Source: Gammaproteobacteria bacterium (GTDB taxonomy: Bacteria; Pseudomonadota; Gammaproteobacteria; Pseudomonadales; Porticoccaceae). Taken from it: a DNA stretch of 64,000 bases. The stretch spans positions 186,001 to 250,000 of the forward strand of contig JADJET010000003.1 of NCBI GenBank assembly GCA_016708925.1. The letters are read 5' to 3'. How positions within the stretch are numbered: the first letter of the stretch is position 1; each line of letters opens with the position of its first letter. The translations under genes and the position numbers were made by a program. The notes below the pieces were generated by a model, which was not told the origin of the DNA, made no database searches, and saw only the letters and a list, made by a program, of their open reading frames with translations. Positions 21,499 to 29,420 of this stretch are shown here, one piece after another.

Positions 21499-21534
21499 GG
21501 GGTATGCGGGGTATGCGGGGTATGCGGGGTATGC
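21499..21534 (+). repeat. Four tandem copies of a 9-bp unit
   Basis: GGGGTATGC is repeated four times without a mismatch, preceded by GGATCTGC. The arrangement resembles the 19-21-bp unit array at 26354 (GGATCTCCGGGGTCTGCAT). Confidence 0.85.
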
Positions 21535-21688
21535 GGAAATGTTCCGGAATCCCGCAGTGGTTGGCTTGTATCAGGGTGCATTGAAGAGCGGCGACGGAGT
21601 GTGCAAGTGATTGCTCAAAATGGGATTTTGGCAGAGAGACTACTCGACCCGGAAGATCTGAGCCCGGCGCGGTTCGTGCGGGATATGC

Positions 21689-21722
21689 GGAAATCTTCCG
21701 TGTTTAAACACGGAAGATTTCC
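21689..21722. promoter_or_regulatory. Perfect 34-bp palindrome just upstream of the DUF1643 gene
   Basis: The arms start GGAAATCTTCCGTG and meet at TTTAAA; every base pairs with its partner. It ends 21 bases before the ATG at 21744. It could be an operator, a transcription-attenuating hairpin or a recombination site. There is no T-run, so a simple terminator is unlikely. Confidence 0.6.
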
Positions 21723-21743
21723 AGATACTCAATGTTATGAATC

Positions 21744-22316
21744 ATGAGCCGCGGACGCCCTGTACCTCACTTTGAACACGTTGATCTTTCCAACGTCCAG
21801 TCGTGTTTTTTCGACGACCGGAGCCACCGTGCCTACCTCAAGATTCCTTTTGCTGGTGCCAGAGGATCAGAAACACTGTGCGTCATTGGACAGAACCCAA
21901 GTGCCGCAGATGAGCGCGAAGCTGACAAAACCATTCACTACTTGGAGAAGCTCATCTATTTGAAGTATTCTCAATACCGTCAGCTGATTGTTCTGAATCT
22001 TTATTCCCAAGTCGATACAACGAAAACCGAACAAGCCCAACCTCTTCATCCAAAATGCGAAGAAATTTTTAACCACACACTCGGCGAAGAAGCCAATTTC
22101 CTGGTCGTCTTCGGAAAGCTAAAAAATAAAGGGCAGTACCGCTTTCTCGATAGAGCGCGGCAGATCGAACCTCTATTACGGTCTAAGTGCGTGTTCAAGC
22201 TTGACCTTGGTACGCAATACGCACCACATCCGGGAAATCCAAAAATTGTCTACAACAATTTGAATGTCGGCTTTTCCTCTTACTCCTTCGCCGACATAGC
22301 TGCATCCAATGCATAA
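21744..22316 (+). CDS. DUF1643 family protein in an integron-type gene cassette
   Basis: 190 residues. The segment ETLCVIGQNPSAADEREADKT corresponds to the conserved core of DUF1643 (xxxNPSxADxxxxDxT), with a central YLKYSQYRQLIVLNLYSQV and a C-terminal NPKIVYNNLN. DUF1643 proteins have a uracil-DNA-glycosylase-like fold by family knowledge, but the function is not established. Base composition is clearly AT-richer than the neighbourhood. An attC site begins seven bases after the stop, so it is the last gene of its cassette. The upstream cassette boundary is not recognisable. Confidence 0.8.
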   Translation: MSRGRPVPHFEHVDLSNVQSCFFDDRSHRAYLKIPFAGARGSETLCVIGQNPSAADEREADKTIHYLEKLIYLKYSQYRQLIVLNLYSQVDTTKTEQAQPLHPKCEEIFNHTLGEEANFLVVFGKLKNKGQYRFLDRARQIEPLLRSKCVFKLDLGTQYAPHPGNPKIVYNNLNVGFSSYSFADIAASNA

Positions 22317-22322
22317 CATGGC

Positions 22323-22397
22323 GCTCAACCTCGCTCCCTTCGGTCGCTGGACGCTGCGCGATAAAGCCGCGCAGCGCCGGTTAGCTCTACGTTGGGC
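22323..22397 (+). other. Integron attC recombination site (intact)
   Basis: The outer core sites are GCTCAAC (22323-22329, RYYYAAC) and GTTGGGC (22391-22397, GTTRRRY). The inner part folds: GGACGCTGCGCG pairs with CGCGCAGCGCC around ATAAAGC, and GGTTAGC is the inner site beside GTTGGGC. Length 75 bp, just after a cassette-type gene. The cassette boundary is between 22391 and 22392. Confidence 0.85.
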
Positions 22398-22593
22398 GTA
22401 ACAGCTTTGAACGCCTCCGAAACTTCAAGATTCGCAGGAACCCTAATCGACGGCGCCCGCATGTACGCCGCATCAGCAGATGCGGTCAATGATAAATACC
22501 CTAATGCTCTCCATGTGCTGAGTCATTTACTGGGCATGAGCGTGGAGTTAGCCCTAAAAGCCTACTTGGTTCACAAACACGTCGAAAAAAAGG

Positions 22594-24073
22594 CCTCTTT
22601 TGAATTTTGAGTGGGTAATGGGGCGTTACGGGGTGGCCCGGGGCTGTGGGTCAAGGGCGGGCGAAGCCCGGCGGAGCGGACCCTTGAGGCGCAGCCCCGT
22701 GAGATACGCTGTCCCATGGCTGGATGCAGCGGGGTTGTGCATCCAGCCATGGAGACATGGGCGGCGAGAGGGCCGCCGCGCTGGAGAGGGTAGGATGCTC
22801 GTCCCTGAGAAACCTGGGTGACCGCAACATGACCGCCAAGCTGTTCGAAGCCGCCCTGGGCATTACGTCCCCCTGGTACATCAAAGGCGTCGATTTCGAC
22901 GCTGCCCAGAAGTCGTTGACCATCGCGGTCGATTTCGTCGCCGGCAGCCGCTTTGCCGTGCCCGGCATCGAGGGCACCCACCCGGCCCACGACACCGTGA
23001 CCAAGCGCTATCGGCATCTGAACTTCTTCCAACACGAGTGCCATCTGGAAGTCCGCGTGCCGCGAGTGCGGCTGCCCGACGGCGGCATTCGCCAGTCGAA
23101 CCCGACTGGTCCGGCCGGCTGGCCGGCTTCACGCTGCTCTTCGAGGCGCTGATCATGACCCTGTGCCGGGAAATGACCTTCGCGGCCGTGGCCCGGCTGG
23201 TGAATCTCTCCTGGCATCAGGTGGTGGCCATCTGCAAGCGCTACGTCGATCTGGGCGTGGCGCAGGCCGACTTCTCCGCCGTCAAGCGTCTGGCAGCGGA
23301 TGAGACCTCGAAGGCCCGCGGCCATGACTACATCACCCTGGTCGCCGATGCTGACGAGCGCCGGGTGCTGTTCGTCACCGAGGGCCGGGGGGCTGAGACG
23401 ATCAAGGCCTTTGCCGCCGACTTTACCGCCCACGGCGGCGATCCTGAGGCCGTGGCGTCCATTTCCATCGACATGTCGCCCGCCTTCATCAAGGGCGTGA
23501 CCAAGCATCTGCCCAATGCCCAGATCACCTTCGACAAGTTCCACGTCATCGCCCACGCCAGTACCGCCGTCGACAAGACTCGGCGCATCGAACAGCGGAC
23601 TGATCCGAGCCTCAAGGGGTTGCGCTGGAAGCTTCTGAAGGACCGGGCGAGCTCCGCCGGCGGCCCGCGCCGACCTCGATGCGCTGATCGCCCGGTGACG
23701 ACCAAGCGCACCGCCCGGGCTTGGCTTTACAAGGAGCAGTTGCGCGAGATCCTCGAGCGCAAGCAGATCAATGTCAGCGCGCCATGCTCCGGCAATGGGC
23801 GACCAATGTGATGCGCTCCAAGGTCGAGCCGATGAAGGAGGTCGCCAGGATGGTCCGCAGTCACATCGAGGGCATCGTCGCCTGGACCCAGACCCGCCAG
23901 ACCAACGGCTTCCTTGAAGCCATTAACGGCCTCTTCCAGGCCGCAAAGCGCAAGGCTCGCGGCTATGGCAATTTCTCCACCATCCGCACAGTGGTCTTCC
24001 TGCTTGCCGGCAAGCTCGACTTCAGCAAGATCAACCCGCATGCCGCTTAACCCACTCGAAATTCAAAAGACCC
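22594..24073 (+). mobile_element. ISL3-family insertion sequence (1480 bp), inactivated
   Basis: Inverted ends: CCTCTTTTGAATTTTGAGTG at the left; the reverse complement of the right end reads GGGTCTTTTGAATTTCGAGT. An exact 8-bp direct repeat, AAAAAAGG, flanks it (22586-22593 and 24074-24081), the target-duplication length of the ISL3 family. It carries one transposase gene with frameshifts. Confidence 0.88.
22829..24050 (+). pseudogene. ISL3-family transposase with several frameshifts
   Basis: The ATG at 22829 begins MTAKLFEAALGITSPWYIKG, the usual ISL3 N-terminus. The zinc-finger region ends near 23100, where the frame changes. The DDE catalytic region continues in another frame (RLAADETSKARGHDYITLV, ISIDMSPAFIKGV), is disturbed again around 23650-23695 and near 23785, and ends in a third frame (TRQTNGFLEAINGLFQAAKR to the stop at 24050). 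Without all three frames no active enzyme is made, so this copy is dead unless the indels are errors. Confidence 0.85.
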
Positions 24074-24406
24074 AAAAAAGGAACTCCGCCGACTAGGTCA
24101 TGACCTAGCGGCTTTGTACGACAAGGCGACGGAACTTGGCATTACTGATACAGGTAGTCGGCACTTTCGCCTGTCCGTTCTTGGTGCCAATTATAAAGCT
24201 CGCATATTTGCCTATCCGGAGGCAGGTAGCCTGACGGTCATCCAGCCACGGAGCCTGCGCGAGATTAGCCGGGAAATACTGTGCGAAGTGTTTGAGGCAG
24301 TAAAAGGGCGCGAGCTATCGCTGCAGCTACAGGGCGAGCCGGGTCTAGCTATTCTGTCCACGTATCCAGAAACCTTGGCTCCATCTGCATGGGCGGTGAG
24401 TTAGTC

Positions 24407-24461
24407 GCCCAACAAATCGTCCAAGCGGACGGCGCTACCGCGCCGCCGCTTAACTCGTCGT
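24407..24461 (+). other. 5' part of a second attC site, split by the group II intron
   Basis: It starts with GCCCAAC (RYYYAAC) three bases after the cassette stop codon. It contains the arms AAGCGGACGGCG and CGCCGCCGCTT and ends ...ACTCGTCGT at 24461. The remainder (TAGGGC) resumes at 26304, directly after the intron. Rejoined, the right core reads GTTAGGGC, one base off the GTTRRRY consensus. Confidence 0.7.
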
Positions 24462-24863
24462 GTGTGCCGGGCATGGCCCGTGACGTGTGGGGTGAGAGTC
24501 CCCATTCCAGGTAATCGCAGAGCCGAAGGAGAGGCAAACCGCAAGGGCGTCATCGCGAGGTGGCGTCTGAAAGAGGCGGAAGCCGAAGCGGTGTGACGAT
24601 GAACAAGAACTCGATATGAGGCGTGATGCATCCGGGACGAGCGGGCACGTGACCGCGAAGTCCTCCATCTGCAACGGGATGCATTTTGTAAATCGAGCGT
24701 TCATGCCGCGAACGTCATGGGTCTTACCCCGGGAGATCTGTACGGTGCTCAAGGACGAGCTGAGCTTTTCGAGAGGAAGGTGATCGCCGTGCAGAAGTCA
24801 GCAAAGGACATAGTAGGCGCGACTGTCGGCGCCGAAGGTCCGCACGAAGGAGGATGAAGGGCG

Positions 24864-26210
24864 GTGGCGCGGCGCAATGAGATGGCATCCGAACAGGCGG
24901 CTGAAACCGTTTCCGGTACTACACCGGAAGATGAACTCATGGCGGGTACGCCATCGAATCCGGCATCCGAGCGTGTGACATCGTTGTTCGAGCACGTGCT
25001 GAAGAAGGAAAACCTTCGGCAGGCGCTCCGGCAGGTCCGACGTAATCGTGGTGCACCGGGCATCGACGGCATGAGTGTCGATGAACTCCCCGGGTATCTG
25101 AAAGACCACTGGCTCGGCATCAAGGACGCATTGCAGAACGAACGCTACCGGCCGCAGCCGGTGAAGCGCGTCGAGATTCCCAAGCCGGACGGACGCAAGC
25201 GCAAGCTCGGCATTCCGACGGTGCTCGACCGGTTCATCCAGCAGGCCATCAACCAAGTACTGCAGTGCGTATTCGATCCGACGTTTCACCCGCACAGCTA
25301 CGGCTTCCGACCGAAGCGCTCTGCGCATCAGGCGGTGCGTCACGCCCAGGAGCAAGTGAAAGCGGGTTGGAGCTGGGTGGTGGACCTTGACCTTGAAGCC
25401 TTCTTCGATCGCGTGAATCACGATCGCCTGATGCACCGCCTTAAGCAGAGGATCGACGACCCGGCGCTGCTGCGCCTGATCGGACGCTTCCTGCGCGCCG
25501 GCGTGCAGATTGGCGAGACCGTGGAACCCACGCAAGAAGGTGTGCCGCAGGGCGGCCCGCTATCCCCGCTGCTGGCCAACGTGGTGCTGGACGAACTCGA
25601 CCAAGAGCTGACCCGGCGCGGCCATCGCTTCGCCCGCTACGCCGACGACTGCAACGTCTTTGTGAGAAGCAAATCGGCGGGAACGCGAGTGATGCAAAGC
25701 CTCCGGCGCTACCTCGAACGCACGCTCCGGCTTGGCGTGAACGAGGCCAAGAGCGCTGTGGACCGACCCTGGAAGCGCACGTTTCTGGGATTTACGCTGA
25801 GCCGCAAGGACAAGACGCTCAAGGTGGCCGACAAGGCCATCGACGCACTGAAGGACAAAGTCCGGGCGATCAGCGTGCGCACACGAGGCCATCGACTCAC
25901 ACAGATCATCGAAGAGCTACGAGAACTCCTGCTTGGATGGAAAGCGTACTTCGGCATCACCGAGGTGCAGAGCCCTCTGCGAGATTTGGACCGATGGGTG
26001 CGAAGACGATTGCGATGCTACCTGTGGAAGCAGTGGGATCGATCCGGCTACCGGCAACTGAGAAAGCGGGGAGTCTCGCGCGAACTGGCCTGGAACACGG
26101 CCAAGTCCGCTCACGGACCCTGGCGCCTGTCGAGGAGCCCGGCGCTGGCGATTGCGCTGCCAAACCGCTACTTTACGGGCCTGGGTTTGCCGACACTGGA
26201 AACACGATGA
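24864..26210 (+). CDS. ltrA: Group II intron reverse transcriptase/maturase
   Basis: 448 residues from a GTG at 24864 with AAGGAGG about ten bases upstream. The RT fingers-palm region has RRNRGAPGIDGMS, GIPTVLDRFIQQAINQVL, DLDLEAFFDRVNHD, EGVPQGGPLSPLLANVVLDE and the catalytic FARYADDCNVFV (YADD). A thumb/maturase X domain follows with GWKAYFGI and RRRLRCYLWKQW. There is no C-terminal HNH endonuclease, typical of class C. It promotes splicing and retrohoming of the intron that encodes it. The frame is intact, so this element may still be active. Confidence 0.95.
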   Translation: MARRNEMASEQAAETVSGTTPEDELMAGTPSNPASERVTSLFEHVLKKENLRQALRQVRRNRGAPGIDGMSVDELPGYLKDHWLGIKDALQNERYRPQPVKRVEIPKPDGRKRKLGIPTVLDRFIQQAINQVLQCVFDPTFHPHSYGFRPKRSAHQAVRHAQEQVKAGWSWVVDLDLEAFFDRVNHDRLMHRLKQRIDDPALLRLIGRFLRAGVQIGETVEPTQEGVPQGGPLSPLLANVVLDELDQELTRRGHRFARYADDCNVFVRSKSAGTRVMQSLRRYLERTLRLGVNEAKSAVDRPWKRTFLGFTLSRKDKTLKVADKAIDALKDKVRAISVRTRGHRLTQIIEELRELLLGWKAYFGITEVQSPLRDLDRWVRRRLRCYLWKQWDRSGYRQLRKRGVSRELAWNTAKSAHGPWRLSRSPALAIALPNRYFTGLGLPTLETR

Positions 26211-26230
26211 ACCTCGTTTCAACACTTCGA

Positions 26231-26303
26231 ACCGCCGTATGCGTGACCCGCATGTACGGTGGTGTGGGAGGGGTCGGGCCGTAAGGCCCGCCCCTATCCC
26301 GAT
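26231..26303 (+). ncRNA. Domains V and VI of the group II intron ribozyme
   Basis: Domain V is a 33-nt hairpin (26231-26263) with stem ACCGCCGTATGCG, loop TGAC and partner CCGCATGTACGGTGGT. It contains the catalytic CGC that class C introns carry in place of AGC. Domain VI follows at about 26270-26295 with a GTAA loop; the intron ends with ...CCGAT. Confidence 0.8.
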
Positions 26304-26353
26304 TAGGGCGCACTGCAAGTGCGTCGCAACATTCACAAGGAGCTTTGATGTCT

Positions 26354-26471
26354 GGATCTCCGGGGTCTGTTCTGGATCTCCGGGGTCTGCATGGATCTCC
26401 GGGGTCTGCATGGATCTCCGGGGTCTGCATGGATCTCCGGGGTCTGTTCTTGGATCTCCGGGGTCTGTTCT
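26354..26471 (+). repeat. Tandem array, six copies of a 19-21-bp unit
   Basis: GGATCTCCGGGGTCTG is repeated at 26354, 26374, 26393, 26412, 26431 and 26452. The spacer is CAT in three units and TTCT or TTCTT in the others. No gene is evident across it. It lies just beyond the 3' exon of the intron. Confidence 0.9.
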
Positions 26472-26491
26472 CGCATTGTTGCATGCATAAG

Positions 26492-26563
26492 CATGCCCAC
26501 AGAAGAGGGCATGCAGAAGACCCTGATATTCCTGGGTTCCTGCCCCCGCCTTCGCGGGGGCAG
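26492..26563 (+). repeat. REP-like interspersed repeat, copy 2
   Basis: CATGCCCACAGAAGAGGGCATG is an inverted repeat followed by CAGAAGACCCTGATATTCCT and a second hairpin (TGCCCCCGCC TTC GCGGGGGCA). It corresponds to the copy at 7970. Confidence 0.7.
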
Positions 26564-26621
26564 GGCTGGGCGGGAACGACGATTACGTGGTTATTCAGCG
26601 CATCTTAGCCACCTGCCAGAT

Positions 26622-26723
26622 GCGCGATGCGCCGCCGGCGCAAGGATTTGGCGCCCTGGTAAGCGACGGATCTTGATGCAGGCACGGCCGCACCCCGTAC
26701 GGTGATTCGAGCGGGCTGCGATT
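26622..26723 (+). repeat. Dispersed repeat flanking the cassette island, right copy
   Basis: Same orientation as 21256-21366 and sharing its three conserved blocks. Together they bracket the DUF1643 gene, the IS and the intron. It ends about 40 bases before the stop codon of the next gene. Confidence 0.75.
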
Positions 26724-26761
26724 GAACTTTGACTCGCAAAAGTTTATCCGGCTGATCAACG

Positions 26762-27265
26762 TTACGTCGAACCTGCTTTAACCGACAAGACGCCAAGCGG
26801 CCCGTGAATGAGCAGCGGGTTATCGCGTTCGAGCGCCACGCCCAACGCAGCGCAGTAGCCGTCCAGATTCGCCCGCACACAAGCTTCGCCGTCTCCGACA
26901 GCGCCCGAGCGCACTGGTCCGCAATCTTCCAGCCATCGCACCAGCAGCGCCTGTTCGTGGCGTTCGGCGGTCAGCTCCTCGGCCAGCAGGCGCTGTTTTT
27001 CGGCGGGTGCAATGCCGGCGGTGCGCCGCCGCGCGCGCAGGGGGCGCAGCACCCGGACTTGCCAGTCTTCAATCGCGGTCGCTGCCGCGTCCAACGCCTT
27101 CGCACCCAGCATCACGCCGCGCCGGCCGGTCCAGCAGCAGAACAACAGCAGGTTGACGTTGGCGCCGGCGTCATCCTGGCGTCGCAGACAGTATTCGGCG
27201 ACGCCGGGCTGTGAATACAGCGCGAGGGAAAATTCCCAGAATTCGTCTGCCAACTCGCTGCCCAT
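26762..27265 (-). CDS. TIGR02444/DUF2390 family protein
   Basis: 167 residues. The N-terminal block, EFWEFSLALYSQPGVAEYCL followed by DDAGANVNLLLFCCWTG, matches the family signature (xFWxFSLxxYxxPGVxxACLxLQDxxGxDVNLLLF). A helical middle follows (DWQVRVLRPLRARRR). The function is unknown; the family is confined to proteobacteria. It starts six bases after the trmB-like gene and is probably co-transcribed with it. Confidence 0.8.
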   Translation of the reverse strand: MGSELADEFWEFSLALYSQPGVAEYCLRRQDDAGANVNLLLFCCWTGRRGVMLGAKALDAAATAIEDWQVRVLRPLRARRRTAGIAPAEKQRLLAEELTAERHEQALLVRWLEDCGPVRSGAVGDGEACVRANLDGYCAALGVALERDNPLLIHGPLGVLSVKAGST

Positions 27266-27271
27266 CGCCGG

Positions 27272-27978
27272 TCAATCGCTGCGGCGAAACAGCAGGTCCA
27301 GCACCCGATGGCCGAGGCGTTCGCCACGGCGCTCGAATTTGGTGGCGGGGCGAAACGCCGGGCGCTCGACATAGGGCGTGCCGAGATTCACCAAGCCGGT
27401 ATCGGCGCTGAGCACTTCGAGCATGTGTTCCGCGTAAGGCTCCCAATCGGTGGCCAGATGCAGCACTCCTTCGGCGCCAGCTTGGCGCGCAGCCGGCGCA
27501 CCAGGGAGGGCTGCACCAGGCGCCGCTTGTGGTGCTTTTTCTTGGGCCAGGGATCGGGAAAATAGATTTGAACGCGCGCCAGACTCCCGTCGGGAATACA
27601 TTCGTCCAGCACGTCTTCGGCATCCGCGAGATAGATGCGCAGGTTCTTCAGCTCCCGCTGCGCCGCGCCGTGGGCCAGGCGCCCGGCGCCGGGCGGATGC
27701 ACTTCGACGCCGACAAAATCGGTATCCGGGTCGGCTTCCGCCATGGCGAGCAGGGAGTCGCCCATGCCAAAGCCGATCTCCAGCACCACGGGGCCGTGCC
27801 GGCCAAATATCTCGGGCCAGTTCACCCGGCCATCCGCGAGCCGCAACCGGTAGGCCGGCCAGTCTTCGTCCAGGCCGCGACGCTGCGCATCCGTCATGCG
27901 TCCGGCGCGCACCACATAGCTGCGGATCGCCCGTTCCCGGCGCTCGGGAAGGATGCTGGAGGTTTCATCCCGGGTCAC
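27272..27978 (-). pseudogene. trmB: tRNA (guanine-N7-)-methyltransferase, frameshifted
   Basis: From the GTG at 27976-27978: [16 protein letters not shown], then [16 protein letters not shown] (S-adenosylmethionine site), [13 protein letters not shown] and [18 protein letters not shown] (the [13 protein letters not shown] family motif). After KLAPK the frame is lost; the correct continuation ([18 protein letters not shown] to the stop at 27272) is in the next frame. One missing base in the short C run at 27468-27469 accounts for it. TrmB forms m7G46 in tRNA. With the base restored the protein has about 235 residues, the normal length. Confidence 0.85.
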
Positions 27979-28361
27979 GGTCGCGCCTCCCGCCAGCACC
28001 GAACGGCATGGCAGGCCAACGCGCCCCAGCCCACGAGAAACAGCAGGCCGCCGAGCGGCGTGATGGCGCCAAGCCAGGTCCGCCCGGTGAGGGCCAGCAA
28101 ATACAGGCTGCCGGAAAACAGCACGATGCCGGTTCCGAGGCACCAGCCCGCCAGGCGAAGGGTTCGCGCCTGCTGCGTGGCGGGCATCAGACCCAGCACC
28201 AGCAACGCGGAAGTGTGAAACATCTGGTAGTGAACGGCTGTCTGCCAGATCGACAGATCGGCCGGCGTCAGGGAATTCTTCAGGGCGTGGGCACCGAAGG
28301 CGCCGAACAGCACCGTCAAAAAGCCGCTGGCCGCCGCCGACAAAAATATTCCTGGATTCAC
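27975..28361 (-). CDS. DUF423 (YgdD-like) membrane protein
   Basis: 128 residues with four hydrophobic segments. The signature FGAFGAHALKNSLTPADLSI followed by WQTAVHYQMFHTSALLVLG is diagnostic of DUF423. The function is unknown. Its TGA overlaps the GTG start of the trmB-like gene (GTGA), which points to coupled translation. Confidence 0.88.
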   Translation of the reverse strand: MNPGIFLSAAASGFLTVLFGAFGAHALKNSLTPADLSIWQTAVHYQMFHTSALLVLGLMPATQQARTLRLAGWCLGTGIVLFSGSLYLLALTGRTWLGAITPLGGLLFLVGWGALACHAVRCWREARP

Positions 28362-28412
28362 GATGATTTCTCACGGACGTGGATCGAAAATAAACAGACG
28401 CGGATCGAAAAT

Positions 28413-28440
28413 AAAAAAGCCGCGCTCGGCGCGGCTTTTT
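28413..28440. terminator. Bidirectional terminator between rpoH and the DUF423 gene
   Basis: AAAAAGCCGCGC, loop TCG, then GCGCGGCTTTTT. The T-run after the stem serves rightward transcripts and the A-run serves leftward ones, including rpoH, whose stop is at 28462. Upstream, GGATCGAAAATAAA is repeated twice (28380-28415). Confidence 0.9.
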
Positions 28441-28461
28441 CGCCTTGGCGGCGCGACGACA

Positions 28462-29322
28462 TCAGGTTTGGGGTTCGATCAGTCCGCGCACTTTTTTCAT
28501 GGCGCTCTGCTCAAGCTGCCGAATCCGCTCGGCGGAAACAGCGTATTTGGCCGCGAGGTCGTGCAGCGTGACTTTTTCATCGCTCAGCCAGCGCTGCTGG
28601 ATGATGTCGCGGCTGCGTGCGTCGAGCGTGGCTACCGCGGCATTGAGGCGGCCGTAATGAACATCTTCCCAGTCGGCCTGTTCGAGCTGCCGTGCCGGGT
28701 CGCCGCTGTGATCCTCAAGATACTGCGCGGGGACCAGATAGCCCGCGTCTTCGTCCTCGTCGACCGACAGGTCAAACGCCGCGTCGCGCGCGGACAGCCG
28801 CTGTTCCATCTCGCGTACCTGATTGATCTCGACACCGAGGTCCGCCGCCACCGCGGCTGCTTCTTCGTTGTTGAGCCAACCCAGACGTTTCTTGCTGCCG
28901 CGCAGATTGAAGAACAGCTTGCGCTGCGCCTTGGTGGTGGCGACCTTGACGATGCGCCAGTTGCGCAGGACGTATTCGTGAATCTCGGCCTTGATCCAGT
29001 GCACCGCAAAGGAGATCAGGCGCACACCCTTGCTGGGATCGAAACGCTTGACCGCCTTCATCAGGCCGACGTTGCCTTCCTGGACGATATCCGCCAGCGG
29101 CAGGCCGTAGCCGGAATAGGAGCGCGCGATGTGCACCACGAACCGCAGGTGGGACAGCACCAGATCGCGGGCGGCATCCAGATCGTTGTGGTGATACAGG
29201 CGCTCGGCCAGTTCGCGCTCCTGCTCCGCGGACAACACCGAAATCGCGCTCACGCTGTTCACATAAGCGGCGATATTGCCGCCCGGGATCAGCGGATTCA
29301 CAACTTGCAGACTTCTACCCAT
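28462..29322 (-). CDS. rpoH: RNA polymerase sigma-32 (heat-shock sigma factor)
   Basis: 286 residues. Region 2 has [20 protein letters not shown] and [20 protein letters not shown] (regions 2.1-2.4); the RpoH-specific box [15 protein letters not shown] lies at about residue 135. Region 4 ends with [20 protein letters not shown] (helix-turn-helix for the -35). It directs RNA polymerase to heat-shock promoters. It lies downstream of ftsX, as in many gammaproteobacteria. Confidence 0.97.
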   Translation of the reverse strand: MGRSLQVVNPLIPGGNIAAYVNSVSAISVLSAEQERELAERLYHHNDLDAARDLVLSHLRFVVHIARSYSGYGLPLADIVQEGNVGLMKAVKRFDPSKGVRLISFAVHWIKAEIHEYVLRNWRIVKVATTKAQRKLFFNLRGSKKRLGWLNNEEAAAVAADLGVEINQVREMEQRLSARDAAFDLSVDEDEDAGYLVPAQYLEDHSGDPARQLEQADWEDVHYGRLNAAVATLDARSRDIIQQRWLSDEKVTLHDLAAKYAVSAERIRQLEQSAMKKVRGLIEPQT

Positions 29323-29420
29323 GACTGCCTCGCGAATTCAGGGGGGAGGTATTCTAACATCGGGGGTTTGGATGACAATCGCCAATATAAGTTCAATGCC
29401 GTTTAATTTATCTTTATAAA

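Larger units (their letters stand above)
22392..24404 (+). pseudogene. HEPN-like cassette gene interrupted by an ISL3-family element
   Basis: The 5' part (22392 or 22407 to 22585) encodes a protein ending ...VLSHLLGMSVELALKAYLVH and KHVEKK. After the insertion sequence the frame resumes at 24082 with ELRRLGHDLAALYDKA and ends at the TAG at 24402-24404. Removing the element and one 8-bp target copy restores an uninterrupted gene of about 165 residues. The HLxxxSxELALKAxL and LRxLGHDL pattern is typical of HEPN-domain proteins, often RNases or partners in toxin-antitoxin and defence systems. The exact subfamily is not recognised. The start is TTG at 22392 or 22407; there is no ATG before 22461. 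Confidence 0.7.
24462..26303 (+). mobile_element. Group IIC (attC-type) self-splicing intron with maturase
   Basis: 1842 bp. The 5' end GTGTGCCGGGCATGG resembles the conserved GTGCGCC... start of class C introns. The 3' end carries a domain V hairpin (26231-26263, CGCCGTATGCG/CGCATGTACGG), a domain VI stem (GGGTCGGGCC/GGCCCGCCCC) and ends CCTATCCCGAT. The insertion point splits the attC core as GT|T, as described for the GIIC-attC subgroup. It encodes one reverse transcriptase. Confidence 0.85.

Noticed and set aside
21689..21722. Upstream attC or attI of the first cassette
   Set aside because: No GTTRRRY/RYYYAAC pair fits; it is a perfect palindrome, unlike attC.
21388..21743. Open frame across the GGGGTATGC repeats
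   Set aside because: It is kept open by the repeat and palindrome; the product has no family-like sequence and no ribosome-binding site.
22594..24073. Intact transposase gene
   Set aside because: Three frames are needed to cover the ISL3 domains, so it was called a pseudogene.
26354..26471. Six regularly spaced repeats suggested a CRISPR array
   Set aside because: The spacers are only 3-5 bases and nearly identical, so this is a simple tandem repeat; no cas genes are nearby.
27388..28374. One long minus-strand protein covering the DUF423 and trmB region
   Set aside because: It is an out-of-frame read of the DUF423 gene joined to the trmB frame; the separate genes explain the sequence better.
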